A stretch of 64,000 bases of DNA from Dallia pectoralis (Eukaryota > Chordata > Actinopteri > Esociformes > Umbridae), in NCBI GenBank assembly GCA_029465975.1, contig CM055748.1, positions 2,684,804-2,748,803 of the forward strand. The letters are read 5' to 3'. This document shows positions 43,130-55,408 of the stretch, piece by piece. The notes beneath the pieces are model-generated. The model saw only the letters and a program-made list of their open reading frames with translations, was not told the DNA's origin and made no database searches. The position numbers and the translations under genes were made by a program. Position 1 is the stretch's first letter, and every line of letters starts with the position of its first letter.

Positions 43130-43705
43130 GTCCCATGACGTGTCCCCATGAAGTGTCCCCCATGACGTGTCCCCATGAAGTGTCCCCCATGTCGTGTCCC
43201 CATGTCGTGTCCCCATGTCGTGTCCCCATGACGTGTCCCCATGACGTGTCCCCATGAAGTGTCCCCCATGACGTGTCCCCATGAAGTGTCCCCCATGACG
43301 TGTCCCCATGAAGTGTCCCCCATGTCGTGTCCCCATGTCGTGTCCCCATGTCGTGTCCCCATGTCGTGTCCCCAAGTCGTGTCCCCATGTCGTGTCCCCA
43401 TGAAGTGTCCCCATGTCGTGTCCCTGTGTTGTATTCCCATGTCGTGTCCCTGTGTTGTATTCCCATGTCGTGTCCCTGTGTTGTATTCCCACGTCGTGTA
43501 CCTGTGTTGTATTCCCATGTCGTGTCCCTGTGTTGTATTCCCATGTCGTGTCCCTGTGTTGTATTCCCATGTCGTGTACCTGTGTTGTATTCCCATGTCG
43601 TGTCCCTGTGTTGTATTCCCATGTCGTGTCGCTGTGTTGTATTCCCATGTTGTGTCCCTGTGTTGTATTCCCATGTCGTGTCCCTGTGTTGTATTCCCAT
43701 GAGGT
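43130..43705. repeat. 13-bp to 26-bp minisatellite
   Basis: The left part is built of GTGTCCCCATGTC (13 bp) and its GAAGTGTCCCC/CATGACGTG relatives. From about 43420 the unit becomes the 26-mer GTGTCCCTGTGTTGTATTCC + CATGTC, about 10 copies, which equals two diverged 13-mers. Frames of up to 239 codons on either strand are artefacts. Confidence 0.95.
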
Positions 43706-43826
43706 ATTTTTTTGTGTTACACTGATGACCTATTGACCGACCATAGTAGCCTGCAACTGAAATGTTTGGAAAAAAACTGCTATGTTCGATATCCTGCCAA
43801 CATGGACATTTTCTCCATGTCTGCGG

Positions 43827-43836
43827 GTGTGTGTGT

Positions 43837-43903
<67 letters not shown>

Positions 43904-43918
43904 TGTGTGTGTGTGAGG
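43827..43918. repeat. (TG)n microsatellite
   Basis: A TG run with CTG interruptions. Confidence 0.97.
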
Positions 43919-44081
43919 GTCTGTTTGTTTGTTTGGGAAAAAATCCATATCTCTAAATAAAGCAACTACTGTAACCTTCAGCCTGTGCTCAGATTTGCTG
44001 AAGGTATCCTTCAGCAAAAAGTTTTCTTTTTCTCTAACACAGAAATCCATGTTGTATATTCTCTAACCTCAACCCTTATCC

Positions 44082-44181
44082 TGAGCATACCCTGAACATA
44101 CCCTGAAAATGCCCTGAAAATGCCCTGAACATACCCTGATCATACCCAGATCATACCCAGAACATACCCTAAACATACCCT
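44082..44181. repeat. 11-bp tandem repeat (GAACATACCCT), about 9 copies
   Basis: Units GAGCATACCCT, GAACATACCCT, GAAAATGCCCT and GATCATACCCA follow each other. Together with the flanking TG run and the stretch at 44280-44340 (AAATCCCATTTTCCTTAGTG and then GGGACC), this resembles a dispersed fish repeat often linked to CA/TG runs. Confidence 0.85.
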
Positions 44182-45280
44182 TATCTCACAACCTATATAA
44201 ACGTGTGAATCCAAGCCATAAAATTTAATTTTAAACCTAAAAGTAATCCCAACTCTAAAACTAGGCACAATTATACATTTTTCACGCAATATTCACCCCT
44301 GAACTGGAAATCCCATTTTCCTTAGTGGGGACCGATGAAAATAAGTCCTCACGAGTACACATTAATCTGGATCACACAAACTTCCACCAGCACCCTGTTT
44401 TCTTTCAGACATGACATTTTCCAGCACATTCAACACCTGCACGTATTCCCGCTCATGTTCCCAGGAGGACACCCTGTGATTATGTATTCTCAACCTGCCG
44501 TCTCAGCTGGTGCCTGATGTGACTCTGAGTGGATGTCTGCCTGCTGCCTCATGCCAAACACAGGCCAATGTGTAACAGGGGGATCTGACAGTATTGTGAT
44601 CTCTCTTTATGCCCTTTATTTTCTCTGTCTCCTAGTAACTCCTCCCTCTCACGCACTATTTGGTGTTTGTTCAGAGGCGAGACGGTCATATGGTGGTTAA
44701 GTGAAAGCAAACATCTATAGGTGAAGCACAAACTCAAAAAGGCTATAAATGTTTATGTAAGTGATAACTCAAAAACAGCTGTAAAGGTCTATACATGCAT
44801 TTTTTATTTATCTTGTTTGCCATTAGCGTCTGCCGAAGTAGCATCTAGGAAATCACAAAACATAATATGGTTTACAACAAACGGTTGTTTTCATGTTCAT
44901 TTTGTTCATGGCTTTAGAATGGGTTTGCTTCATTACGGTCCCCACTGTGCCATGAGGCTATTTTATCGGTCTTTAACATTATTTTGTTGTGTTTTGAATC
45001 ACTGACGATGGATGAGAGTAACTGAATTGGCCACTGTGAAGAGACCACTGCAGGCATTTCTTGTGATGTGTCACGAATGGGGAGGGGGACACAATCGCAG
45101 GGCGAACGAAGGACGTTTATTGAATGAAAATGTAACTATAACTGAAAAACACTAAACAAGACAGGACATACGCAAACGTAACGTCGGCATAAACCACACA
45201 AAGACCAACGACACACACTGGGTAAGAAGAAACTTCAATGGAGTTGGGATTAATTAACTCATAGGTCATTGGATGGGCGG
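44182..45280. other. Non-coding stretch with a possible interspersed repeat
   Basis: No gene. The segment 45065-45235 (GGACGTTTATTGAATGAA and then ACACTAAACAAGACAGGAC) looks like a dispersed fish repeat, but I cannot name the family. Confidence 0.35.
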
Positions 45281-45413
45281 TTGAGAGTTTGAACCAATGG
45301 GAGTTAAACCATTCAGAGTTTTAACCAATGGGAGTTAAACCATTCAGAGTTTTGACCAATGGGAGTTAAACCATTGAGAATTTTAACCAATTGGAGTTGG
45401 ACCATTTATTAAA
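45281..45413. repeat. 31-bp tandem repeat, about 4 copies
   Basis: The unit is CATTCAGAGTTTTAACCAAT + GGGAGTTAAAC. The outer copies are diverged. Confidence 0.9.
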
Positions 45414-48400
45414 AACTCTAGCTGAGGTTTAGTCATTTGAGTTTTATGAAATATATTAACTTATCTGTTTAGGTTAGGATTATATATTATCCAATTAGCC
45501 ATTGATCTGGTTTGAACAGTCTGCTGTTTCCCCCCAAATCTCCCCATCCTAAATCCCCGTCGCTAAAAAAGTCCATGTGCCGGAGGCACTGGCTGAGTCA
45601 TCGGCTGCCAGGCCACAGTGGCTAACAGAGACGCTGTCTGGGAGAGTCTTTGGTTCTCCTTTTCCCTGGACCATCACCGCCTCCTGCCTGCCATCTTTCT
45701 GGTCCCCTTCACTCTGCCGCCACTGACTTTGTGTTTCATTCAAAAAAGGACAGACAGGCTGTCTGAGCAATGGCAGAGGCAATGGTACGTGGGAAATATT
45801 AAAGTGGAACTCCCTGACAGTGTCTGTAGGCCACCTGAATTGTGGGATGCATTTGTTGTTATAATAATGCATTATCAGTTATATGAACAATCTGAAACCA
45901 ACCATGCGCCTATCCTGTATAAATAATATAATTTTAGTGCTGTAGGTGAGATAGGACGCTCCACTCATAGTGCCTGACAGAATTATTCTCCTCTGATACC
46001 GCTTGATGCTGCAGATCTGGCTTTCTAAGCCGTTCTGAGGAGACCTAATGCTTAGATGGTTTGATATACCAACAGTAAACAACTGGAATATACTGTTTGG
46101 CCATCTGTCTCAACATTATATTGTGTGCTGTGGATACTCTGGAGACTGGTGCCCTCACGTAGAACATAATAAAGTTGTGGAATGCTTACTACGCACTACA
46201 GAGTATGGCAGCCGATAAGACGGTCAGGTGAAAGCCACATAAACATCCCATCATATGATTCACTTATTGATAAATTAATTGGCAATTCTATCACAATAAC
46301 ACTATATCCAATTTATTAGCAGTTACTAAGAAGCCTGTTTAAATGTTCAACCTTGTAATAGCTCTATACTGCCCACGTTCTATTCCAATTTAGCAACCGA
46401 AATATGTCCTGCTTGTAATGGGTCTTTGCTATCTTCTTTCCTCTGCTCTCCAGCTTCCCTAATCTCCCATGTAAAACCCTTTATCTGGTCTCAGGCTGAA
46501 TAATGAGAAGGGGAAGGCTGCTGACAGACAGACAAAGAGCCGGCTGTTATTGTGGAGCGGAAAGAGAAGAGGGCTCATCCCTGGAATCAGGGCCTGTCTG
46601 CGGACATGCTCAGACATGAATCGTCTGGATTAGACTTCCACACAGAACAATACAAAAAAGGACTTATTTCAGAAGATCAACTGGCCTTTAATGGATGTAA
46701 TACATATTAATAGTAGTAATGCAAAGTGGACATTACCATCGGCTAGCACCGGGATATTGGTTGAAATTGAAAAAACACTGATAACGTTCTATATAACTTT
46801 CTCTACCTGTTACTGAAGACTGCCACTGAAGACGCGTCAGGTCAAGAAGTGCTGGTGGGAGCTGGTTTAGGTTTCTGCACTGACAACTAAATGTGTAGAA
46901 TTACTGGAAATTAGCCATAAATCTGCGAAACATTTAATTTTAGTCTCATGGCACCATGTGAAAAATTGCCAAATCTTAGCCAAATATATTGTATTGCAGG
47001 ATTTTAATAGGGTAGGATTTATTAAGCATGATTAACGTTGCAATGGCTCCTGAGGCCTTGATGTGCACAGCGGTCGATGTGGTGGCGCAGTGTGTGTGTG
47101 TGTGTTGACACAGATCTGAGGCCTGATCATCTCTAAGAGGCCTGGGCCAGGGAATCTATCCACACTGAGGCCCCTGGGTACTTTGACTACAAGTTCGGTG
47201 GCTCTCACACATACACACGCTGAGACACTGATACACACATTGAAAGTGTGTGCTAATGCCGCAGAGCATTGAAGCAAGATTGGGTACTGCCACGTGATAT
47301 GAATATGTATGACGTGATATGAATATGTATGACGGGATGTGAATATGTACGCGCGTTTACTGATGCGGCTCCCTCTAATTGCGATCGGTAAACGAAGGCT
47401 GTGGTGCAGTGGCTCGTTGGAGCTCGCTTCTTGACATAACGTTTCGTATCGTTCCACTGTGGGTTCTGGACGAGCCCCCTTTTTTTATCTCTCATCTGAA
47501 TGTGATAGATATTGAGGAGTGTTTGTTGACGGCAGCACTCGATATCCGCCACATATTTGTTGTTTTCCGTCAGAGTAGTTCTGGACTCATTAGCTAATGC
47601 TTTCTACGGGAGAATCTAATATAGATACTGCCACTGTGATATTTACTTTGCCACACTTGCCGGGTTTTGAAATGCCTGTTCTTTTTTGAACGCCCTCTAC
47701 GTATTCCTTCATGCCAATTAGGTTTCAACCAAATGTGATTATAACAAATGAATGCCTCAGCTTCAGATGGCAGATCTGTGTACATACGGCGTGCAACACT
47801 GGGAGACACAATCTTATGAAGCTAATTTGAGAGGACAAGCCTCTTCAAAAAACACCTCGAAATTGTTCGGCAGATCATGTATCCAACATATAAGACTGAT
47901 TAAAACTTCCCAGTGTACTCTGGAGTTTAAAAGCTAGTGGCGAGTTTCCAGAATTTACATGCAGTGATGTCAGATAACCTGAGCTAAACTAAATTGAACA
48001 ACATCATTTTTTTATTTTTTATTATTATAAGTCAAAATGTGTAATTTTTTCAAATGCCTTGGAAGATTGTTAACTAGTAATCAAAATGTGTCAAAATGTG
48101 TCACAATATGTCTTGTTCTGAAAAATACATGTTTAAAACATTCTGAATTTATTTGTTGGGCTACAACCAGGTTGTGGGGGAGTACTGGATACAAACGTTG
48201 GACGTGTCCTTTGAATGATACATTTTTAATTTGGAGCTTTTGTATTACACAGCAGTGCATTTCAGATTAAAAACCTTGAAAGTGTAGGAACCATGAAATC
48301 ACTTCAATTAGCCTAGCTAACAATCCAGTGGTGTCTACAGATTCGTTGAGCCATAATGATGGATCAACAGCCAGTCGTCACACCAGTGGTTAATGCCTGC

Positions 48401-50660
48401 TGGCTGTAGAGAAAGAAAGAACAGGACAAGCGCAGAGTTTCAATTACATACTTCTGTCTTCGGCAGAATGATGCAAAATTCAAGAGAGGAGAATGGGATT
48501 TAAAGCATCTAGTGTTATTACTGTAATAAATATGAGCCATTCCTTTTGCATAAGGTCAAAGGGAGATATTCTACTGACAGGAAATGCTAATTCTGTTAAA
48601 CCGATGCAATAACAGCTCCGTCAAAAATCGAGTTAACAGTAATTTTACACCATAGATGTTACGTATTTGGCATCCAAACAGCACCTACTCCCCTGCGCCG
48701 TTTCAACTCGCCTGTCTTCAAGTCGCCAACGCCCCAACATTGTCTGCAACTGTCCATGGGGCAACCTTATGAAGATGAATGCTTCCTTCTGTTCGGTCAA
48801 TAGGCAAAAGTGACACCATAACCTTGCATCTTAAAGTGGCTCTCCTAAATACTATATATCTTGCTTCAAAGGCAATTACAGTAAATTTTTCTAATCACTG
48901 ATCATAAACTGGATTTGATTGGCCAGTGTGAAACCTGACTAAATCAGCATGAACGTACCGTTGTACATTACAGTTTTGGCTCCTCCCATTCAACCACATG
49001 CTGAGTTGAAAACGCAGCAAAGCCACCTCACATGATATGAGACAAAGAATCTTCCAGGGTGGGGATCGGGTGAATCAGAGGAAGAAGAGAGAAATATTGC
49101 TAATGTGAGACCAATAAAGTCTAAGCTACTGAGAGGCCCAGATGAAAAATATCCTATTATATTGTACTCTCATAAAACAGCCTCTCCTAGATGAATGGTC
49201 CAAGTTATTGAAACACCCACGAGAGGCTGATTCAAAAACCAAGGATCATTTGAAGGGAAACTGGAAACTGTATAACGTACATGCACGCGACGCAACTCAA
49301 CTTTCGGGTTTTGTCCTCAAGGACATAAGGTTTGCGAGAACACTGGTTCCATGCCATTTTTATCAGACACAGTGGTGTGTGCGACGATGACGATGATGAT
49401 GATGTATTGAATAATACAATTTCAATTATCAGAGATTTGTTAAAAATGCAAAAAACACAATTTCTATCCAACCTTGTTTCCAATGTCAGTCGTAGGCCAC
49501 AATTATACACAATGTATACATCCTAGTGATAAGTTTGTATTGTGCATGGGTTTGAGATTGCGTACACAAAACTGCTTTAACCCCAAAAAAAAAAAAAAAA
49601 AAAATTGACAGCCACCAAATTCCCAGTACTGTTTTTTTGCGTCACTGCTGGGTAGGCCTGAGTTTCTTCTGAGATGTCTTAAATATAGTTGGTTTTCAAT
49701 TCTAGGAACAAACCTAAATTATTTCCTGTCTTATTAGATTGAAAATGCATAGACGCGTGTGGTACAAACTAGCACTGCCCTGGAAAGAGAGGCTGGTCGA
49801 CATAAAACGCAAATGTTTCATCCCTCCATGATTCCATGACATAAATTCCAATGTTCAACAGTCATAGTGTCAAGTGGCAATGTTCATAAAATATTGTTCT
49901 GTTGCAAAAAAAATGCCAGCGGTCGTAAGACAAAATAATGTTTTTAATGAAGGAGATACACTATTGGTTAAAAACATCTGTCTATGACGATCACCACATC
50001 ATCGCTAGCTTCTAATTGGGCCATTATTCCCAACTGTTTCTTCTGTGTTGTCATTAAAACAATAATACACAATGTATGCAATCAATAATGTATGCCAGTC
50101 TCTGCATGAGAGCATCAGCGAGATGACTAGACTGTAAAAATGCTACACAGTTAATTTTTAAAATCATCCGAACCTGAATGAGGTGGTTGAATTTAAATGA
50201 TATGATAAAATGTAGACTACATGTGTAAAATTGCAATATAATATATTATGAGTAATTACTGGTTGTAAATAATAACAAATCAAAAAGTATTAGACTTAGA
50301 AAGGCAACTTTAATAATCTACTTTACAAAATAGCTAGCAGATTCATGCAAATAAAATGTATTTTATATAGTATTCCAAATAGAGCCACATCCTGACATAA
50401 TTCAATTATATAATATTCAATTATAAAGTAAAATAAAACACTTTTGATGACCTCTATATATGGGCAATTGACTGACAGAGACTGGTGTATACTTTTTGCT
50501 TTACAATATATATATTGTGTAATAATGATAGTTAATAATTGCATGATTTTGAACACATTACCTTTGTGTTTGTTTGGCTTTGTCTGGCTGTAACCCAACT
50601 ACAGATGCAAATGTAATTTCGTCTGTTTCTTTTTCTGTTTCTTTTTCTCCTCTTCATAAT
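45414..50660. other. Non-coding stretch
   Basis: No gene recognised. It includes a 20-bp repeat of three copies at 47293-47351 (CGTGATATGAATATGTATGA), a poly-A tract near 49587-49605, and a repeat-free block at 46480-46640 that could be a conserved element. Most of 49.8-50.6 kb is very AT-rich. Confidence 0.4.
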
Positions 50661-50662
50661 AA

Positions 50663-51425
50663 TGATGTACACTGATGAGACAAACTATGATGGCCACCTG
50701 CCCGATAAGATGTTGGTCGTGAGACGTGCACCCTCTGAAGGTGTCATGTGACATCTGGCACCCAGTCATTACAACACGATATCATGAGATTTCGTGAAAT
50801 AGACACGATTTTTGTACCCGAGATTTGTGACATCCACACGTAAAAGGTATTTTTTTCGTGTCCTGTACACGATTTCCCTGAGCTGACGAAAGCAAGTGTC
50901 GTGATTGGTTGACTCAACTTGCATTTCAACCAGGAAGTGGGCGTAGCTTGAATTGTAAACGCGACGGATTTAACTTTCTGGAATATAACTCTTTTTATTA
51001 CTCTAAATATTAAACGAAAGCCTGACTCTTACTCTTACCCTAACCTTAACCTTAACCAATACCGAACATTTCGGTTTACTTATTTGTTTAACGTGTTGTT
51101 GACCAAAAACGTTTAGTGTGCTTTTTTGTGTGTGCGTGACGATTTTCCGTGGAGTCCTAAATATTACGTGTCCTGTACACAAAAAAGTAATCGTGTCCAG
51201 GACACGAAAAAACAAACTTTTACGTGTGCATGTCACAAATTTGTGGTACAAAAATCGTGTCTATTTCACGAAAACCTGTGATATCGTGTTGGACATTAGC
51301 AGCGGATGCTTCATGTCCTGCAAGTTACGAGATGGACTCAACCTGAATCGGACCTGTGGCTCAAACACATCCCACACATGCTCAATGGAATTGATATCTG
51401 TGGAACTTGGAGAACAATCTGGTCA
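50663..51425 (-). mobile_element. Tc1-like transposase C-terminal fragment split by an inserted element
   Basis: On the minus strand, 51425-51294 encodes DINSIEHVWDVFEPQV followed by SRNLQDMKHPLL, the DDE-domain end of a Tc1-like transposase (PDLNPIEHLWDVL type). The continuation of the same element is at 50771-50663 (reverse of GTGCACCCTCTGAAGG, ending in the CACTGATGAGACAAAC edge). Between the halves lies a foreign 522-bp inverted-repeat element. The copy is degenerate. Confidence 0.75.
50772..51293. mobile_element. Non-autonomous DNA transposon (MITE-like), 522 bp, with about 100-bp terminal inverted repeats
   Basis: The left end (50772-50873, CAACACGATATC...GTGAAATAGACACGATTTTT) and the right end (51190-51292) are reverse complements over about 100 bp with few mismatches. 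CATTA occurs directly on both sides (50767-50771 and 51294-51298), a likely target-site duplication. The interior has no transposase and includes a tract of CCTTAACC units (51036-51056). A further copy of the subterminal motif CGTGTCCTGTACAC sits at 51167-51180. The superfamily is unknown. Confidence 0.85.
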
Positions 51426-52102
51426 ATTATATAATATTCTTAGCACAAACAATGATTTCATTCATAAATGACAACGTAAAGGATTATATTTGGACCCAAT
51501 TCCTAAACGAGAAAGAACCGCTACTGCTCTCATTATAAAACTCTAAACTGTAATTACGTTCAGGTGTTCCTTTTCACTCATAAGAGATAAAAGCATCAAA
51601 GCTAGTGTATAATGGTGACTAATGTTTGTGTTTGTGTGCATGTGTGTGTTTGTGTGTGAGTGATAGACAGAACGTGTTAGGCCATGGTCAAAGAAGCAAC
51701 AGAGAGAAGAGTCCTTGTTGTTACAGTTGAGACAGGTTTTAAGGTCAACGCATGTTTAACTGACGGACAGAGTAACAGCTGTTGCTTTTAAATAAAGGTC
51801 AATCAATCCGACCTGAGCGACAGAGCTCAGCTCCTTGAACTACTAACAATGCATTCTGGGATTTTGGGCCACTGGAAGATAAAGTAGCCAGGCAAAACGT
51901 GGTTGAAGAAAATAGTTTATTACGTTATGTCTGTGACAATATGTGCCAACAGTAATAAAAATCACTTACTTTCATATTACAGTTTCCTGGTTAACTGAGA
52001 TATGATAGCGATTCTATAAATAGATTACGCCAAATAAACAATATATATTACCCATCCAGCCCAAAATGGGAGAAGTAAAGTAAGATTTGTGCGAGAGTGC
52101 CA
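51426..52102. other. AT-rich non-coding stretch
   Basis: I see no gene. There is a short TG-rich patch at 51624-51660. Confidence 0.4.
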
Positions 52103-52326
52103 GTACATGCTTCACAGAACCACTTCACAGTACATGCTTCACAGAACCACTTCACAGGATGCTTCACAGAACCAATTCACAGTACATGCTTAACAGAACC
52201 ACTTCACAGTACATGCTTCACAGAACCACTTCACAGGATGCTTCACCAATTCACAGTACATGCTTAACAGAACCACTTCACAGTACATGCTTCACAGAAC
52301 CACTTCACAGGATGCTTCACAGGACC
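52103..52326. repeat. Compound 25-27-bp tandem repeat
   Basis: Units AGTACATGCTTCACAGAACC + ACTTCAC (27 bp) and shorter AGGATGCTTCACAGAACCAA + TTCAC alternate, forming a larger repeat of about 75-105 bp. One copy lacks CAGAACC. Confidence 0.9.
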
Positions 52327-52373
52327 ACATATAGTCTATTCACAAGGCTCTGACAACAGTCATCGTACAATCT

Positions 52374-53114
52374 CTGTGTAGATATTTTGCCCCTATAAGA
52401 TTATCCCTTTGACCATTTGTTCTTCCATTTAATTAGTTCTCTTTCATTTCGAGTCTAATTTCTTCTCTCTTTATTCCGACATTCACCAGGATGTAATTTG
52501 CACCAAGATCTTTTCTTCTAAGCAACTTTCCCCAGATGTTTCAGGCTCTGACGCTTTCATAAATACAGTACCCAACAGAGCAATTTCTTACAATGTGACA
52601 TAGAACAAACAATGCTAAGCAAGGAGTGACTTGCTAGTCATTTTCGTATCACCGCATCTGTAATTTGTGCGGCTGTGTAGATATTTTGCCCCCCAGATAT
52701 AATTCGATTATCCATTAGCTTTGACCAGCCATCACTTGTTCTTCCATTTAATTAGTTCTCTTTCATTTCGTTTCTGTCAGAAATCACAGTAAATGTGCAG
52801 TTTCACTAATTTCTTCTCTCTCTTGGGCCGCTGGCGTGACGACATCTTGCCTTCTTTATTTTCCATCTTCCTCTCCATTACAGTATCCGACATTCACCAG
52901 GATGTAATTTGCGTAAGTACCTCTGCTTCCCTGCCCGTGCCCTACGTTCTTCTTTCATTTGTGATGACCAAGATCTTTTCTTCTAAGCAACTTTCCCCAG
53001 ATGTTTCAATAGCATTCTGTCATGCAACCATTTGTTTAATCCATTCACCAAGCTAATGATCCATTAGCCTTTTTCTTTCTTATACAATGTGACATAGAAC
53101 AAACAATGCTAAGC
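52374..53114. repeat. Imperfect local duplication, short copy then long copy
   Basis: 52374-52620 (247 bp) and 52675-53114 (440 bp) share a series of exact blocks in the same order: TAGATATTTTGCCCC; TTGTTCTTCCATTTAATTAG; TAATTTCTTCTCTCT; CGACATTCACCAGGATGTAA; AAGATCTTTTCTTCTAAGCA; CAATGTGACATAGAACAAAC. The first copy lacks several blocks present in the second, and the second lacks a short piece of the first. Confidence 0.9.
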
Positions 53115-55029
53115 TTTCCAATATCCAAACAGTCACTGCATCACCGAAATATGTCCGTGTAGCAACGCCACCACACCAATCGTGACACACTGAGTCCACT
53201 CACTTGTCTTAACTCTTCAAGTCTCCATAACAAACGTGTAAATGAATGCACATTTTCAATGCTTACAATTATGACAGCACACATAGTGTCAAAAAAAGAA
53301 ATACAAGCGACTAAAACTCAACCAGACTGAACACATAAACACTATTTTGGAATTGATTGCTTGGTTATGTGTCTTGTCATGTGTATGACACCTGTCACTA
53401 CATTGAAATGCATTAGTAGGTCTTGTAAATATTTATACATTTATGCATATATAAATCATACCAAAATCGTCTTCGCCAGCGCCGTGAGTTTCGTCAGTCC
53501 GGTCATTAGAACATTGGTTTCGTGTTGATAGCTTTTATTGTCTATTCTAGGCGGTGGAGATGACTAAAGTAATTGGAATTGTGATATGACGTGTCGTACC
53601 TTAGAGCTTGCTTCACGAGAACGTTCCCAGCTCTTTATTATAATTATAATATAGGTTCACGTAGAAACAATATTGGTCTCCATGGCAGGATCCTAGAGGA
53701 GTTTCATTCCTAATTTTAGTAATAATACCGACCACGGCGGTTCGCTTGTTTCCACCCAGAAGGCGACCCACCTCGCGAAGACAATACGAGCATTTCAGTC
53801 CCAGCAGGGCGTAATTTGTAAGCAATGAAGACACAGCATGAGTAACTGATTGGATCCAGGAACCCTGGGCACACGGAACACGGTTTAATTGAAATCATCC
53901 GACCATTGTCCGAGACGACAGCTTTAATTTACAGAGAAAGCTAACTCTGAGGTGACCTTGCTCCGTTTTGACATCGGTCACAACCTTTGACCCTTCGGGG
54001 GTTCCGTCAATCAGTTTGGGCTTTCGTCTGGTTATTACGGCACACTGGGGTTAGAACGTTTTTTTTGTTTTGTTTACATTTTTAAAGCTCCAGCGATGTA
54101 GAGAAGTGTTTTGTGTGTAAACAACAGTTCGGACAACAACATGGTGCCCCCCCCGGTTCCGAATCGACCAGCCATATTGATTAAATAGCCCAGCTGTGTT
54201 CACTCTGCTGCCTCCATTTCTTGTCATTATCAGACGCTGTGCACAGAGCTAATACATTTACCATTCACTGTGGCCTTGGGCTTGAAAAGTCCACCACTGC
54301 AATCATGACTAGACCAAAAGGCAAGAGGGGCCTTTTGACGGTCTTTTGTGTTTAGCACTCTCTTGACTATAGGACCCTTTAACTACTTTTAATGGAGTGT
54401 GAAATTCATTGCTTGTGTATTTGATTATATATGGATTTCATTTACCGGGCGACCGTTTATGTGTACTGGAACAAGTGCTGTAGAAGTTGTAGTCACGTAA
54501 ACTCCGCCTGCTGTAATTGGTATTAATTGCTTCTAACATTCAAACACCTCACTATAAATGCAAACTAACTTTAAGAGTTGCTGTAGTATTTCAATAGTTT
54601 TGTTTTCTTTTTTCTTTATAATTGCTTGACACATGCTAATTGAGATAAATAGCTAAATACATGTATAGTATACAGTCAAACACAAGGACAGGAAATAACA
54701 CAAAATGATGCCAGACAGTACTTCTGATGAATTTTTAATGTGTCTTAGGTGTGTGCATGCTTGGATATGTATGGCGTATGGAGAGTTGGTTTATTCAGTA
54801 TACCTAGTTTGCATATTGCCATATTGAAAAGTTTGTTGAGCCAAATCAAACATGCTGTGCAATTTTGGATAGTTATTAACAATTATTATTTTTAAGAAAT
54901 GTGTTCCAATGGCATGTATGGTATGTTTGCTGATCTAAGTTGGTTCATTTTAATATGCTAATTGATCAATAAAAAACATTTAAAAAAGGTCTTAGCTAGC
55001 TCAGTATCTGGAGCAAAGGTCAGTCTCAT
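53115..55029. other. Non-coding stretch
   Basis: No gene recognised. The segment 53920-54300 is repeat-free and carries AGGTGACCTTG (nuclear-receptor-like half-sites); 54.5-54.97 kb is AT-rich. Confidence 0.4.
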
Positions 55030-55330
55030 CTTGCTATGAGAAATGAAGACTATTCCAAGCGAGAACTTACCAAAATACATAATATCTCGCAGAACAATGT
55101 GTCCTACTCCCTTCACAGAACAGCAAGAACTGTCTCTAACCAGATTAAAAAGTGGAGTGTGAGGCCCCGGTTCACAACTGAGCAATAGAACAAATATGTT
55201 AGTGTCTAGTTTGAGAAACAGACGCCTCACAGGTCCTCAACTGGCAGCTTCATTAAATAGCACCCGGGAAACACCAGTCTCAACGTCAACAGTGAAGAAG
55301 CTACAGGATGCAGATCTTCTAGGCACAGTT
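55030..55330 (+). mobile_element. Tc1-like transposase N-terminal (DNA-binding) fragment
   Basis: The + strand reads DYSKRELTKIHNIS, SYSLHRTARTVSNQ, then, after a stop and a 1-2 base shift, VSSLRNRRLTGPQLAASLNS and TPVSTSTVKKLQDADLLG. These are the paired helix-turn-helix blocks at the start of Tc1-like transposases. It is cut off before the catalytic domain and is inactive. Confidence 0.8.
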
Positions 55331-55408
55331 CTTTATTGGCCCGTCTGCGATGTGTCTTTTTCTTTGCAACTCTGCGTAGAACGCCTCCCACTCCTCTTTC
55401 TATTCCGG
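55331..55408 (-). mobile_element. Inverted second fragment of the same Tc1-like element
   Basis: The reverse complement of 55383-55407 (GGAATAGAAAGAGGAGTGGG) aligns with 55140-55166 of the forward fragment. The reverse complement of 55367-55380 (TTCTACGCAGAGTT) aligns with 55317-55330. The two parts are about 150 bp apart in the forward copy but adjacent here, so the inverted copy has an internal deletion. Confidence 0.7.

Noticed and set aside
42981..43736. Frames of up to 239 codons on both strands
   Set aside because: Produced by the 13/26-bp array.
51036..51056. Telomere-like CCTTAACC units (also TTAGGG twice at 61107-61118)
   Set aside because: Only two to four imperfect units. The first lies inside the inverted-repeat element, so it is not an interstitial telomere.
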